Shown here in pieces: positions 1-8,581 of a DNA stretch of 64,000 nucleotides. The stretch comes from Bacillus fonticola. GTDB taxonomy: Bacteria; Bacillota; Bacilli; Bacillales; JC228. Within the stretch, counting starts at the first letter, position 1; each line of letters opens with the position of its first letter. The notes beneath the pieces are model-generated. The model worked only from the letters and a program-made list of their open reading frames with translations, had not been told where the DNA came from and made no database searches. Position numbers and translations under genes: made by a program. The DNA lies in assembly GCF_012955605.1 (NCBI RefSeq), contig NZ_CP052135.1, positions 1,895,469 to 1,959,468 on the forward strand, written 5' to 3'.

Positions 1-416
1 TCTTCTCCAGTCATCATCGTATACAACTTTTGATGCACCTTTCCCATACTCACATCCTCGTGAAAATTCATGATCGCAAGAGAGGCCCCGACAAATAACA
101 GTCCCCACACGAGTAAAAAGAGCGGAATAGAAACTGGTTTTTTCTTAGAAATGATCTCAATTATCGTTTGATTTGTACCTAGAGAATCAACAGACTGATT
201 CGGATATGCCTCTCGTAGCTTCCTAACGACGGTCATTACATCTAAAATGTAAATATTTCCATGCGAAGGTTCGGCCTTTACGACAGGAAGGGAAAGGCAT
301 TCGGACAATATTGAGTCGTCTGCAATCACTTGTGCTACATCACCCAGGTTAAGCGTTTGCTGTGGGTGGGTTTGAACCTTATGTCGCAATCGAATGTAGA
401 TTGTATTTACACTCAC
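1..416 (-). CDS. spoVAA: SpoVAA, stage V sporulation protein (partial, N-terminal part)
   Basis: The minus strand reads from a GTG at 414-416 through the window edge for about 138 residues without a stop. The predicted protein begins MSVNTIYIRLRHKVQTHP, has a soluble N-terminal domain, and then a hydrophobic segment (PLFLLVWGLLFVGASLAIM) around residues 100-120. An AAGGGGAGAG ribosome binding site lies just upstream. SpoVAA belongs to the SpoVA complex that moves dipicolinic acid into the forespore, and in B. subtilis it follows sigF as it does here. Two hairpin terminators separate it from sigF, so it probably has its own forespore promoter. The C-terminus lies outside the window. The identity rests on synteny plus N-terminal resemblance. 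Confidence 0.8.
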   Translation of the reverse strand, partial: MSVNTIYIRLRHKVQTHPQQTLNLGDVAQVIADDSILSECLSLPVVKAEPSHGNIYILDVMTVVRKLREAYPNQSVDSLGTNQTIIEIISKKKPVSIPLFLLVWGLLFVGASLAIMNFHEDVSMGKVHQKLYTMMTGE

Positions 417-505
417 CTAACTCTCCCCTTCCTATTCCCTTTACTCTCTAGTATGGAAGGTGTTAACAACGACTATGAAAGGGAAAATTTCACAAATAAA
501 AAAGA

Positions 506-548
506 ACAGCCCTGTTGATGCGGTTAAGCTTTCAGCAGGGCTGTTTTT
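506..548. terminator. Rho-independent terminator, sigF-spoVAA gap
   Basis: A 9-bp perfect stem, ACAGCCCTG paired with CAGGGCTGT (506-514 and 536-544), is followed by a T run on the plus strand. On the minus strand the stem is followed by TTCTTTTTT, so it can act in both directions. For minus-strand transcription it sits between sigF and spoVAA. Confidence 0.7.
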
Positions 549-610
549 AAGAGAGGTGCCCAGAGGGTTCAAGTGCTCCACTTAGGCATCGGTCGGATCT
601 GCACGTTTTA

Positions 611-668
611 GTTGAGTACACCTTTGGAACTGGGGTTTTGTCCCTTAGGAACTGGGTTGGTCCCTTTG
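611..668. repeat. Two-copy degenerate intergenic repeat
   Basis: Two imperfect direct copies of a ~24-27 bp unit lie in tandem: GGAACTGGGGTTTTGTCCC and then GGAACTGGGTTGGTCCC, each followed by CTT and a GGAAC/GAACC step. No reading frame of note crosses it. It lies in the non-coding gap between the two terminators that separate sigF from spoVAA. Confidence 0.5.
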
Positions 669-698
669 AACCGATGTACGGAAACCTGCAAGTAAAAG

Positions 699-730
699 AA
701 AAAGTAGACCATTTAATTGGTCTACTTTTC
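699..730 (-). terminator. Terminator of the spoIIA operon
   Basis: AAAGTAGACCA pairs with TGGTCTACTTT around a short loop 40 bp past the sigF stop, with A/T tails on both sides (AAAAG upstream, TTTTC downstream). It lies where the spoIIAA-spoIIAB-sigF transcript should end. Confidence 0.8.
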
Positions 731-771
731 TGATTAAACTATTGCAAAACGAGGATTGCGAGTCGAATTCC

Positions 772-1527
772 CTATCCCATTTTCTCCTTCATCATATCCA
801 AAATCTTTTTCTCCAGTCTCGACACTTGCACTTGAGAGATACCAAGACGATTAGCGACCTCGGTTTGGGTTTGGTCTTTAAAGTATCGCAAGTACACGAT
901 AAGTCGTTCTCGCTCATCAAGCTCACGAATCGCTTGTTTTAAAGCAATTTGATCAAACCATTTACCGTCCTCTTCATCAGCAATTTGATCGAGAAGTGTG
1001 ATAGGATCACCGTCGTTTTCATACACTGTTTCATGAATACTTGATGGTGCGCGAGACGCTTCTTGGGCAAGGAGAATTTCCTCTGATGAAATATCTAGGA
1101 ACTCACTCAACTCATGTAACGTCGGTGTTCTTCCTAGGTCTTTCGTCAGCTCATCCTTAGCTCTGCGCACCCGGTTGGCCATCTCCTTGAGAGAGCGGCT
1201 TACTTTCACTGTACCATCATCACGAATAAAGCGTTGGATCTCTCCAATGATCATGGGCACAGCATAAGTTGAAAATTTCACATCATAGCTTAAGTCAAAC
1301 TTATCTACAGACTTCAACAAACCAATACAACCAATTTGAAATAAGTCATCAGGTTCGTACCCTCGATTTAAGAAGCGTTGAACAACAGACCACACTAACC
1401 GCATGTTTTGTTCAACGATTTGGTCTCGTGCTTGTTGATCGCCCTGTTGACTGCGTTCAATTAGCTCCTTGACTTCAGTGTCTTTGCCGTATATTTTTTT
1501 CTTTTGTTGTGTCACTTCGACTTCCAT
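772..1527 (-). CDS. sigF: RNA polymerase sigma-F factor, early forespore
   Basis: Sigma-70 family factor of 251 aa (B. subtilis 255) that directs the first forespore-specific transcription. Region 2 is clear (DLFQIGCIGLLKS, then DVKFSTYAVPMIIGEIQRF at about residues 62-96), region 3 follows, and the C-terminal region 4 helix-turn-helix reads TEVANRLGISQVQVSRLEKK. The ATG at 1527 is preferred over an upstream TTG because AAGGGAG lies 8 nt before it. It is third in the spoIIAA-spoIIAB-sigF operon, starting 13 bp after spoIIAB ends. SpoIIAB holds it inactive as anti-sigma factor until dephosphorylated SpoIIAA releases it. Confidence 0.97.
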   Translation of the reverse strand: MEVEVTQQKKKIYGKDTEVKELIERSQQGDQQARDQIVEQNMRLVWSVVQRFLNRGYEPDDLFQIGCIGLLKSVDKFDLSYDVKFSTYAVPMIIGEIQRFIRDDGTVKVSRSLKEMANRVRRAKDELTKDLGRTPTLHELSEFLDISSEEILLAQEASRAPSSIHETVYENDGDPITLLDQIADEEDGKWFDQIALKQAIRELDERERLIVYLRYFKDQTQTEVANRLGISQVQVSRLEKKILDMMKEKMG

Positions 1528-1540
1528 GGGCAAGACTCCC

Positions 1541-1981
1541 TTACTTCATCAACGCATTTTGTTTTTTGACCTGTTTTCGCAAATGAATAGTCGTCCCTAC
1601 ACCCGGAGTGGACGTCACGTCAATCGCGTCCATGAAATTCTCCATAATCGTAAAGCCCATTCCTGAACGCTCTAATTCCGGCTTGGTCGTAAACAATGGT
1701 TGTCTTGCCTCTTCGATGTCATCTATCCCCATGCCTTCATCGCGAATGGTGAGGTCAATCGCGCCACCTTCTGCTACACAAGAAATGTATACAAATCCAT
1801 CTCCCGTATTGTGGTAACCGTGAATAATTGCGTTCGTAACCGCTTCACTCACGACTGTTTTTAATTCTGTAAGTTCATCCATTGTCGGATCTAATTGGGC
1901 AACAAAGCTAGCCACAGTGACCCGAGCGAACGACTCATTTTCACTTCTTGCTGAAAATTGTATATGCATTTCATTTTTCAT
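1541..1981 (-). CDS. spoIIAB: Anti-sigma-F factor / SpoIIAA kinase
   Basis: GHKL-fold serine kinase of 146 aa. The N-box [12 protein letters not shown] (about residues 45-56), the DEGMGI motif and the GMGFTIM glycine-rich lid are visible. It binds and inhibits sigma-F and phosphorylates SpoIIAA on serine, making it the switch of compartment-specific transcription. The ATG at 1981 is preceded by GGGGGTGG and lies directly against the spoIIAA stop codon, which points to translational coupling. Length matches the family. Confidence 0.97.
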   Translation of the reverse strand: MKNEMHIQFSARSENESFARVTVASFVAQLDPTMDELTELKTVVSEAVTNAIIHGYHNTGDGFVYISCVAEGGAIDLTIRDEGMGIDDIEEARQPLFTTKPELERSGMGFTIMENFMDAIDVTSTPGVGTTIHLRKQVKKQNALMK

Positions 1982-2335
1982 TTACGCCACCCCCAGCCGT
2001 TCTCGTGCAAACAATTCGTTTTCCTCGTAACGAATGATTTTAAACAGCCCTGATAAATCAAACATCCGTTTGACAACAGGTGAAATGGCGCAGACGATCA
2101 TCTGACCGTTCTTTTGTTTTAGTTGTTTGTATCGTCCTAAAATCACCCCTAGACCTGAGCTATCCATGAACGATAAGGTTTCTAAGTTCAAGATCATATG
2201 TTGAATATTATAGGTTTCTATTGCTTCTGACGCTTTCTGGCGCAAGCCCTCCGCACTGTGGTGATCTAACTCGCCACTCAAACGGACACATAAAACGTCA
2301 TCAACAACTTCCATGTCAATGTGTAAGCCCAACAC
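1982..2335 (-). CDS. spoIIAA: Anti-anti-sigma-F factor (STAS domain)
   Basis: STAS-domain protein of 117 aa. The [14 protein letters not shown] segment contains the serine (about residue 58) that SpoIIAB phosphorylates and SpoIIE dephosphorylates. The unphosphorylated form displaces sigma-F from SpoIIAB. The start is a GTG at 2335 with AGGAGG six bases upstream; the resulting N-terminus (MLGLHIDM) parallels B. subtilis MSLGIDM. It is the first gene of the spoIIA operon; a candidate sigma-H promoter and a long 20-bp repeat array lie upstream. Confidence 0.97.
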   Translation of the reverse strand: MLGLHIDMEVVDDVLCVRLSGELDHHSAEGLRQKASEAIETYNIQHMILNLETLSFMDSSGLGVILGRYKQLKQKNGQMIVCAISPVVKRMFDLSGLFKIIRYEENELFARERLGVA

Positions 2336-2389
2336 CTCTCGCCTCCTCTTAAAGGTCTGTTTCTTTTTTAAACAGTTCTCAAAGAAGAG

Positions 2390-2447
2390 GTTTCGTCTTA
2401 CTTAGTCAAAATCCCTTCCCCACGACAAAAGAAGTGCAATGTCGACA
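2390..2447 (-). promoter_or_regulatory. Candidate sigma-H promoter and Spo0A box of spoIIA
   Basis: On the minus strand, AAGGGATTT (2417-2409) is followed after 14 nt by GAAAC (2394-2390), resembling a sigma-H promoter (AGGANNT then GAAT). TGTCGAC at 2440-2447 resembles a Spo0A box (TGTCGAA). In B. subtilis this operon is sigma-H and Spo0A dependent, so the position fits. The -10 match is imperfect. Confidence 0.45.
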
Positions 2448-2469
2448 AATTCTTTAGGGTAAGTACTTT

Positions 2470-2760
2470 AACGCTCTTATCTCGGGATTAACGCTCATAA
2501 ACTCGGATTAGCGCTCTTATCTCGGGATTAGCGCTCATAAATTCGGATTAACGCTCTTATCTCGGGATTAGCGCTCATAAACTCGGATTAACGCTCTTAT
2601 CTCGGGATTAACGCTCATAAACTCGGATTAACGCTCTTATCTCGGGATTAGCGCTCATAAATTCGGATTAACGCTCTTATCTCGGGATGAACGCTCATAA
2701 ACTCGGATTAACGCTCTTATCTCGGGATTAACGCTCATAAATTCGGATTAGCGCTCTTAT
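2470..2760. repeat. Tandem array of 20-bp units (array 1)
   Basis: About 14.5 head-to-tail 20-bp units with no spacers. Two unit types alternate, AACGCTCTTATCTCGGGATT and AACGCTCATAAACTCGGATT, giving a 40-bp super-period, with scattered single-base variants (aacg/agcg, aaact/aaatt). The array abuts the dacF stop codon and ends just before the spoIIA promoter region. It shares its first unit type with array 3 at 38.6 kb. There are no spacer sequences and no nearby cas genes, so it is not CRISPR. Confidence 0.95.
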
Positions 2761-3953
2761 CATGGGGATACTTTCGAAAACATGCCGAAGGATCTTTTGT
2801 ACAGAGTCCACCAAGATGCTTTTTCTACATCTTCCTTTAGGACCACTGGACTTTCACTTACCACTTTGTCACCGTTCTTTACTTGAAGCGTTCCGACAGT
2901 ATCTCCTTTTTTCATCGGTGCTTTAACAGAGTCGTCTAGCATGACTTCATGTGTGAAACCATCCGTGTTTTCTCCTTTTTTCGTTAAGATAGAGATGGGT
3001 TCACTTGTCGTGACATCCACACGTTTTTGTTCACTCTTTGAAACGCGTAGTTGCGCCAAGACTTCATCCTTTTCGAACAATGGAGACGTTTTGTACTGTG
3101 CGTACGCATGATCAAGCATGGCGGTCACTTGTGCATTTCTATCTTTTGGTGTAGGTGCTCCAAATACAACAGCAATCACCCGCATCCCATTCTTTTCGGC
3201 AGTCGCGGTCAAACAGTATTTAGCTTCTTGGGTAAATCCGGTTTTTACCCCATCAACACCCTTATAAAATTTCACAAGCTTATTCGTATTGACAAGCCAA
3301 AACTTCTTCTCGGAGTCTTGACGTAAGTAATCTTCGTATACACCAGTAAATTCGGTAATTTTATCGTATTTCAAAAGTTCTTTTGCCATCATGCCCATAT
3401 CATAGGCAGAAGAATAATGATTCTCCGCAGACAAACCCGTCGGATTCACAAAGTTCGTATCTTTTAGCCCAAGCTCCTTTACTTTCTCATTCATCATATC
3501 AACGAAAGCTTCTTCACTACCTGCGATGTGTTCAGCCATGGCTACAGATGCGTCATTTCCAGAACCTATCGCAATTCCTTTTAGCATTTCTTCGACCGTC
3601 ATTTCTTCTCCAGGCTCCAGAAAAATTTGTGAGCCTCCCATACTAGCGGCATGTTCAGACGCGGTTACCGTTTCATCGAGAGTAATTTTGCCACTATCTA
3701 ACGCTTCCATAATTAATAACATCGTCATAATTTTGGTCATACTAGCTGGTGGCAATCGGTCGTGCTGATTTTTTTGGAACAACACTTGCCCACTATCTCG
3801 TTCTATGAGAAGAGCAGATTTTGCATTTTGAGCGAGATTAGGTTGCTTACCCTCTTCATTTGTCGATTCTTTTGCCCAAACTCCTTGTTGTGGAAGTGCC
3901 ATTGCAAAGAAGAAGGTGGCTAAAAGTAAAACAGTTACGATACGTTTTCCCAT
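2760..3953 (-). CDS. dacF: D-alanyl-D-alanine carboxypeptidase DacF
   Basis: Class A low-molecular-weight penicillin-binding protein (peptidase S11) of 397 aa. An N-terminal signal peptide (about residues 1-27) is followed by the three active-site motifs: SMTK near residue 71, SGN near 131 and KTG near 237. A C-terminal beta-rich PBP5-type domain follows. It trims the terminal D-Ala of peptidoglycan stems in the forespore. The ATG at 3953 is preferred over an upstream TTG because GGAGGG lies 8 nt before it. A good sigma-F promoter match lies about 60 bp upstream. The stop codon touches the repeat array separating it from spoIIAA. Confidence 0.95.
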   Translation of the reverse strand: MGKRIVTVLLLATFFFAMALPQQGVWAKESTNEEGKQPNLAQNAKSALLIERDSGQVLFQKNQHDRLPPASMTKIMTMLLIMEALDSGKITLDETVTASEHAASMGGSQIFLEPGEEMTVEEMLKGIAIGSGNDASVAMAEHIAGSEEAFVDMMNEKVKELGLKDTNFVNPTGLSAENHYSSAYDMGMMAKELLKYDKITEFTGVYEDYLRQDSEKKFWLVNTNKLVKFYKGVDGVKTGFTQEAKYCLTATAEKNGMRVIAVVFGAPTPKDRNAQVTAMLDHAYAQYKTSPLFEKDEVLAQLRVSKSEQKRVDVTTSEPISILTKKGENTDGFTHEVMLDDSVKAPMKKGDTVGTLQVKNGDKVVSESPVVLKEDVEKASWWTLYKRSFGMFSKVSP

Positions 3954-4014
3954 TACGAATCCCTCCAAAGTTCTACTGGCATCGCTGCTACATTCACGAC
4001 ATTCCGTCTCATAC

Positions 4015-4043
4015 CAGTGTTTCCAATCTAACTATAATTATAC
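4015..4043 (-). promoter_or_regulatory. Sigma-F-type promoter of dacF
   Basis: On the minus strand GTATA (4043-4039) is followed by a 14-nt spacer and GGAAACACTG (4024-4015). This fits the sigma-F -35 (GYATA) and -10 (GGNAANANTR) patterns, about 60 bp upstream of the dacF start. dacF is a classical sigma-F target, so this is a consistent functional assignment. Confidence 0.7.
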
Positions 4044-4069
4044 AAAGTTTTCCTTTTACCCACACAAAA

Positions 4070-4095
4070 AACACCTCTCCCAGTGGAAAGGTGTT
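4070..4095 (-). terminator. Terminator downstream of pdp
   Basis: AACACCT pairs with AGGTGTT on a 12-nt loop; on the minus strand the stem is followed by TTTTTTG. It lies 11 bp past the pdp stop and ends the deoB-pdp transcript before dacF. Confidence 0.8.
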
Positions 4096-4105
4096 CTAAT
4101 CACTA

Positions 4106-5419
4106 TTACGTAGCGGATGTCATCACTTCGTGTACGAGCGTTGGTGCTTTCACTTGTTCTTCCGTAATCAAAATCGCGTTATATAGTTTCTCTTTTACTT
4201 TTTGCAACTGGCTTTGATCGTTGGCATGGATGGTGACAAGGGAATCACCTGCTTGTACTTTGTCTCCGACCTTTTTGTTAAGTACGAGTCCGACTGCCAT
4301 ATCAATTGTACTCTCTTTCGTTGCCCGACCTGCACCGAGCCACATCGCTGCGGTCCCGATTTCATCAGCTACTAGGCTTTCGATGAATCCATCTTCCTTC
4401 GCTTCTAATTCCACAATATGCTTAGCTCGGGGAAGTAAGGATGGGTCTTTGACAACTTCCCCTTTACCACCTTGATTCATGAGGAAGGTTTCAAACACTT
4501 CGAGTGCTTTACCAGATGAAATCGCTCCTTCTAGCAGAGTGCGAGCTTCTTCCAGTGTGTCAGCCTTCTTAGCGAGTACAACCATCTGACTGCCTAGGGT
4601 AAGACAAAGCTCTGTTAAGTCTTCAGGACCCTCACCACGTAACGTATCAATCGCTTCCTTCACTTCGAGTGCATTGCCGATCGCAAAGCCGAGCGGTTGG
4701 CTCATGTCAGAAAGAATCGCCATCGTTTGTCTACCGACTCGGTTTCCGATATTGACCATCGCTTGCGCGAGCTCTTGTGCGTCTTCGTATATTTTCATGA
4801 AAGCCCCAGCGCCTGTTTTAACATCCAGTACGATCGCATCGGCACCAGCTGCTATTTTTTTGCTCATGATGGAACTTGCAATAAGCGGAATGCTGTTTAC
4901 AGTGGCAGTGACGTCACGAAGTGCATACAGTTTTTTGTCAGCAGGTGTTAGATTCCCACTTTGACCGATGACCGCTAGTTTGTGCTCGTTCACCAATCGA
5001 ACAAATTCTTCTTTCTCGATTTCTACATGGAAACCTTCTACTGCTTCGAGCTTATCAATGGTCCCACCTGTGTGACCAAGACCGCGTCCACTCATTTTAG
5101 CAACCGGAACCCCAACACTTGCGACAAGAGGTCCGAGAACGAGCGTAGTCGTATCTCCAACGCCACCTGTGGAATGCTTATCTACCTTAGTCCCCTCAAT
5201 AGCAGACAAATCAATTTGCTCCCCGGATTCAACGATGGCCATCGTCAACTCAGCCCGCTCCTCTTCTGTCATATCTTGAAAGAAAATGGCCATACTTAAA
5301 GCGCTTACTTGATAATCGGGAATCTCTTCTTTCGTGTAGCCTTCGATGATAAAACGAATCTCTTTCTTAGTTAACGCGTGACCATCACGTTTCTTTTGAA
5401 TGAGGTCTACCATACGCAT
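4106..5419 (-). CDS. pdp: Pyrimidine-nucleoside phosphorylase
   Basis: Glycosyltransferase family 3 enzyme of 437 aa that phosphorolyses uridine, thymidine and deoxyuridine to base plus (deoxy)ribose-1-phosphate. The N-terminal helical region is followed by the signature [16 protein letters not shown] (about residues 78-93) and [17 protein letters not shown]. The start ATG at 5419 has GGGGGAG 7 nt upstream. It lies 19 bp downstream of deoB, so products can pass straight to phosphopentomutase. In related genomes pupG often sits at this point; it is absent here. Confidence 0.95.
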   Translation of the reverse strand: MRMVDLIQKKRDGHALTKKEIRFIIEGYTKEEIPDYQVSALSMAIFFQDMTEEERAELTMAIVESGEQIDLSAIEGTKVDKHSTGGVGDTTTLVLGPLVASVGVPVAKMSGRGLGHTGGTIDKLEAVEGFHVEIEKEEFVRLVNEHKLAVIGQSGNLTPADKKLYALRDVTATVNSIPLIASSIMSKKIAAGADAIVLDVKTGAGAFMKIYEDAQELAQAMVNIGNRVGRQTMAILSDMSQPLGFAIGNALEVKEAIDTLRGEGPEDLTELCLTLGSQMVVLAKKADTLEEARTLLEGAISSGKALEVFETFLMNQGGKGEVVKDPSLLPRAKHIVELEAKEDGFIESLVADEIGTAAMWLGAGRATKESTIDMAVGLVLNKKVGDKVQAGDSLVTIHANDQSQLQKVKEKLYNAILITEEQVKAPTLVHEVMTSAT

Positions 5420-5438
5420 AACGGTTCTCCCCCTATTA

Positions 5439-6623
5439 CTAGTTAATTTGTTCCAAAAAGCTTTTTCCGTATTTCGGCATATTCACATCAAAATTGTCAG
5501 CAATCGTCGCGCCAACATCTGCAAACGTAGTGGATGTTTGAATTTCTACTGCTTTATCAATCCCCGTATGATAGACGACAAGAGGCACGATTTCACGTGT
5601 ATGATCCGTTCCAGGATGGACAGGATCGTTCCCATGATCCGCTGTAATAATAAGCAAGTCGTCTTCTGTCATTTTCGGAAGAACATCCCCAATCTGACGA
5701 TCAAACTGCTCCAGTGCTTCCCCGTACCCGATCGGATCGCGACGATGTCCATACTTTGCATCAAAATCAACAAGATTCAAAAAACACAATCCCTGGAAGG
5801 ACTTACCGAAAGTATCGAGTAATTTGTCCATTCCATCGTCGTTAGAAAGGGTACGAACCGCTTCAGTTACTCCCTCCCCATCAAAAATATCGCTAATCTT
5901 TCCTAATGAGATAACGTCAAGAGAAGCATCTTGAAGCGTGTTCATAACCGTCTTTCCAAATGGCTTTAGCGCATAATCGTGGCGATTCGGTGTGCGCTCA
6001 AAGGAACCTGGTTTCCCGACAAACGGACGCGCGATGACTCGTCCAAGCATGTACGGTTCTTCCTTTGTCATCGCCCTTGCTTTTTCACAAATGTCGTAAA
6101 GCTCCTCAAGAGGCACAATCTCCTCATGGGCTGCAATTTGCAATACAGAATCTGCTGATGTATAGACAATGAGAGAACCGTCTCTCATATGTTCTTCGCC
6201 TAGCTCATCAAGTATAGCTGTTCCACTTGCTGGTTTATTTCCGATAATCTTTCTGCCCGTTTCCTTCTCTAGTTGCTGAATTAACTCATCTGGGAATCCG
6301 TCTGGAAACACTCGAAATGGTGTATCAATGTACAAACCCATCATTTCCCAATGTCCTGTCATCGTGTCCTTTCCTGCTGAGGCTTCTGTTAAAATTCCAT
6401 AGTGCCCCATTGGCTTGTCTACCTTTGCAATTCCTTTTATCTCGCGAATATTGCTGAGGCCAAGTTTCTCCATATTCGGCATATTTAAACCGTTCATCCG
6501 CTCAGCGATATGACCAAACGTATGGGCTCCTTCGTCACCAAATTTTTTCGCATCAGGTGCTTCCCCAATACCTACAGAATCCATCACAACTAAAAAAACA
6601 CGACGAAATGACTTCGTGCTCAT
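5439..6623 (-). CDS. deoB: Phosphopentomutase
   Basis: Alkaline-phosphatase-superfamily mutase of 394 aa that interconverts (deoxy)ribose-1-phosphate and -5-phosphate. Visible metal-binding motifs include the N-terminal [14 protein letters not shown] with the catalytic-type Asp, [13 protein letters not shown], and [19 protein letters not shown] near the C-terminus. Of two in-frame ATGs, 6623 is preferred because AGGAGG is 8 nt upstream; the one at 6629 would be only 2 nt from it. Cotranscribed with pdp for nucleoside salvage and catabolism. Confidence 0.96.
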   Translation of the reverse strand: MSTKSFRRVFLVVMDSVGIGEAPDAKKFGDEGAHTFGHIAERMNGLNMPNMEKLGLSNIREIKGIAKVDKPMGHYGILTEASAGKDTMTGHWEMMGLYIDTPFRVFPDGFPDELIQQLEKETGRKIIGNKPASGTAILDELGEEHMRDGSLIVYTSADSVLQIAAHEEIVPLEELYDICEKARAMTKEEPYMLGRVIARPFVGKPGSFERTPNRHDYALKPFGKTVMNTLQDASLDVISLGKISDIFDGEGVTEAVRTLSNDDGMDKLLDTFGKSFQGLCFLNLVDFDAKYGHRRDPIGYGEALEQFDRQIGDVLPKMTEDDLLIITADHGNDPVHPGTDHTREIVPLVVYHTGIDKAVEIQTSTTFADVGATIADNFDVNMPKYGKSFLEQIN

Positions 6624-6740
6624 GATCATTTCCTCCTAACGAACTTCATTTTATGTATGTAGCCTACCCTGTTTCTCTCTGTTCTAGAGATGTAAGAGGT
6701 CTGACAGCTAAACATGCAGTAGAAACTCTACACTACCGCA

Positions 6741-7252
6741 CTGATCGCGGATATATTCTTTTGATCGTGGATATATCGCTCTGATCGCGGATATATTCTC
6801 CTGACCGCGGATATATCGCTCTGATCGCGGATATGTCGCCCTGATCGCGGATATATTCTCCTGACCGCGGATATATCGCTCTGATCGCGGATATATTCCC
6901 CTGATCGCGGATATATCGCTCTGACCGCGGATATATTCTCCTGATCGCGGATATATCGCTCTGACCGCGGATATATTCTCCTGATCGCGGATATATTCTC
7001 CTGTCCGCGGATATATCGCACTGACCGCGGATATATTGCTCTGATCGCGGATATATTCTCCTGATCGCGGATATATTCTCCTGACCGCGGATATATCGCT
7101 CTGATCGCGGATATGTCGCCCTGATCGCGGATATATTCTCCTGACCGCGGATATATCGCTCTGATCGCGGATATATCGCTCTGATCGCGGATATATTCTC
7201 CTGATCGCGGATATATCGCTCTGACCGCGGATATATCGCTCTGACCGCGGAT
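6741..7252. repeat. Tandem array of 20-bp units (array 2)
   Basis: About 25.6 contiguous 20-bp units, in strict 20-bp phase over 512 bp. Unit types are CTGATCGCGGATATATTCTC and CTGACCGCGGATATATCGCT, with a few variants (TTGATCGTGG, atatgtcgcc, CTGTCCGCGG). It fills the gap between xerD and deoB. Because the unit lacks stops in one minus-strand frame, a 197-codon pseudo-ORF full of IYPRSE/YIRDQ repeats crosses it; this is probably not a gene. A two-copy relative occurs at 40.86 kb. Confidence 0.95.
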
Positions 7253-7297
7253 CGAGGTAAAGTCCTTTACTATTGCTAGTACATAATAACAAAACTT

Positions 7298-8188
7298 TCA
7301 CGCGCGCGGATGAAATTGAGTGTACACATCCTTTAAGCGAGCCTTCGAAACGTGAGTATAAATTTGCGTAGTGGAAATATCGGCATGACCGAGCATCTCC
7401 TGAACGGCCCGCAAATCAGCCCCATTCTCCACCAAATGCGTTGCAAACGAATGGCGAAGTGTATGCGGAGTCACTTCCTTTTGAATGCCCGCATCCCTCG
7501 CAAACGCTTTAAGCAGCTTCCAGCACCCTTGACGCGTTAACCGTTTGCCATGAAAATTCACAAACAGCGCCTCTTCCTTCCGTTGTTTCACTAAAGAAGG
7601 GCGTGATTCTTGCAAATAGAGGGTCACTGCTTCTTCTGCTTTTGAGCCCATTGGCACAATTCTTTCTTTCCCACCTTTTCCTTTTGCCCGCAGAAAGCCT
7701 AAAGAAAGGTGAACATCACTTATTTGGAGGCCAATGAGTTCGCTCACTCGCAGACCAGTTGCATACATGACTTCCAATAAAGCGCGATCCCTCAACACAA
7801 GTACCCGCTTCCCAGTAGGGGCCTCAAGCATGGCATCAACTTCCTGCAAAGATAATACCTTTGGCAAAGACCGCTCCATCTTTGGCGAGATAAGATGAAT
7901 CGTTGGGTCACGATCAACCTTCCTCTCAAGCAGTAAAAATTTATGAAACGAACGGATCGACGCCGTATGACGTGCTACTGTTCTAGTCGATTTCCCTTCC
8001 TCTTGCAAAAACTGAAAGAACTGGACAATGTGTAACCGTTCAACATCCTTCCAGTTCGTAAGCTGCTCTACCGATTCTAAATACTGTACATAACGAGTAA
8101 TATCTCGGTGGTACGCTTCTATTGTATTTTCGCTACGCCCTCGCTCTAAACGAAGGTAGCGTAAGAAATCTAGCAATTCATCTTTCAC
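7298..8188 (-). CDS. xerD: Site-specific tyrosine recombinase XerD
   Basis: Tyrosine recombinase of 296 aa acting with a XerC-type partner at dif to resolve chromosome dimers. It has an N-terminal SAM-like core-binding domain (residues 1-85) and a C-terminal catalytic domain. Catalytic residues are visible: Arg in ATGLRVSEL (~147), Lys in KGKGGKER (~171), [10 protein letters not shown] (His ~242, Arg ~245), the His in LGHADI (~268) and the nucleophile Tyr in QIYTHV (~277). GTG start at 8188, immediately after the yqzK stop, with GGGGAG upstream. B. subtilis has the same xerD-deoB neighbourhood. Confidence 0.96.
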   Translation of the reverse strand: MKDELLDFLRYLRLERGRSENTIEAYHRDITRYVQYLESVEQLTNWKDVERLHIVQFFQFLQEEGKSTRTVARHTASIRSFHKFLLLERKVDRDPTIHLISPKMERSLPKVLSLQEVDAMLEAPTGKRVLVLRDRALLEVMYATGLRVSELIGLQISDVHLSLGFLRAKGKGGKERIVPMGSKAEEAVTLYLQESRPSLVKQRKEEALFVNFHGKRLTRQGCWKLLKAFARDAGIQKEVTPHTLRHSFATHLVENGADLRAVQEMLGHADISTTQIYTHVSKARLKDVYTQFHPRA

Positions 8189-8194
8189 GTAAAC

Positions 8195-8419
8195 CTACTC
8201 CCCACTGAACGTAAACCAAACGAGCCGATCCCACCATGACCAATCATCCGGCTGACCATCCGCAGCCACCTTCACAGCTGCCCCCTCGGGTTTATTGTAC
8301 CGCTGGTAGTTCTCGTACTCTTGATTTACCCAAATCATACCATAATAAAACATAACTGTTGAGAGGGTAAATAATAAGAAAACACGGAGTAATCGTCCTG
8401 TCATTCTCATGAATCTCAT
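8195..8419 (-). CDS. yqzK: YqzK family membrane protein (DUF4227-like)
   Basis: Small protein of 74 aa with one N-terminal membrane segment (about residues 9-30, RLLRVFLLFTLSTVMFYYG) and a short Trp-rich tail (DDWSWWDRLVWFTF). Function unknown. In B. subtilis yqzK lies between fur and xerD, and here it directly precedes xerD with 6 bp between them, so the two are probably cotranscribed. ATG at 8419 with AGAAGGTGG upstream. Confidence 0.8.
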   Translation of the reverse strand: MRFMRMTGRLLRVFLLFTLSTVMFYYGMIWVNQEYENYQRYNKPEGAAVKVAADGQPDDWSWWDRLVWFTFSGE

Positions 8420-8581
8420 AGTTCTTCCACCTTCTTTAATCGTCTGGCGTGAGTTAACACATAGCTACTGTTTTCTTTTACTACCAGACTATGCCAAAGT
8501 GGACGAGGAATATACTGATATCTGTTTAAATACGCTAGATTGGTTTGTTCATGACCATATATGAGGGTCTAACACCTATAG

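Noticed and set aside
2470-2760. CRISPR array
   Set aside because: Units are contiguous without unique spacers, and no cas genes are present. The same holds for the arrays at 6.7 and 38.6 kb.
6708-7301. Long open frame on the minus strand encoding IYPRSE/YIRDQ repeats, whose GTG overlaps the xerD stop
   Set aside because: It is created by the 20-bp array, which lacks stops in that frame. There is no ribosome site before the start and the composition follows the repeat exactly.
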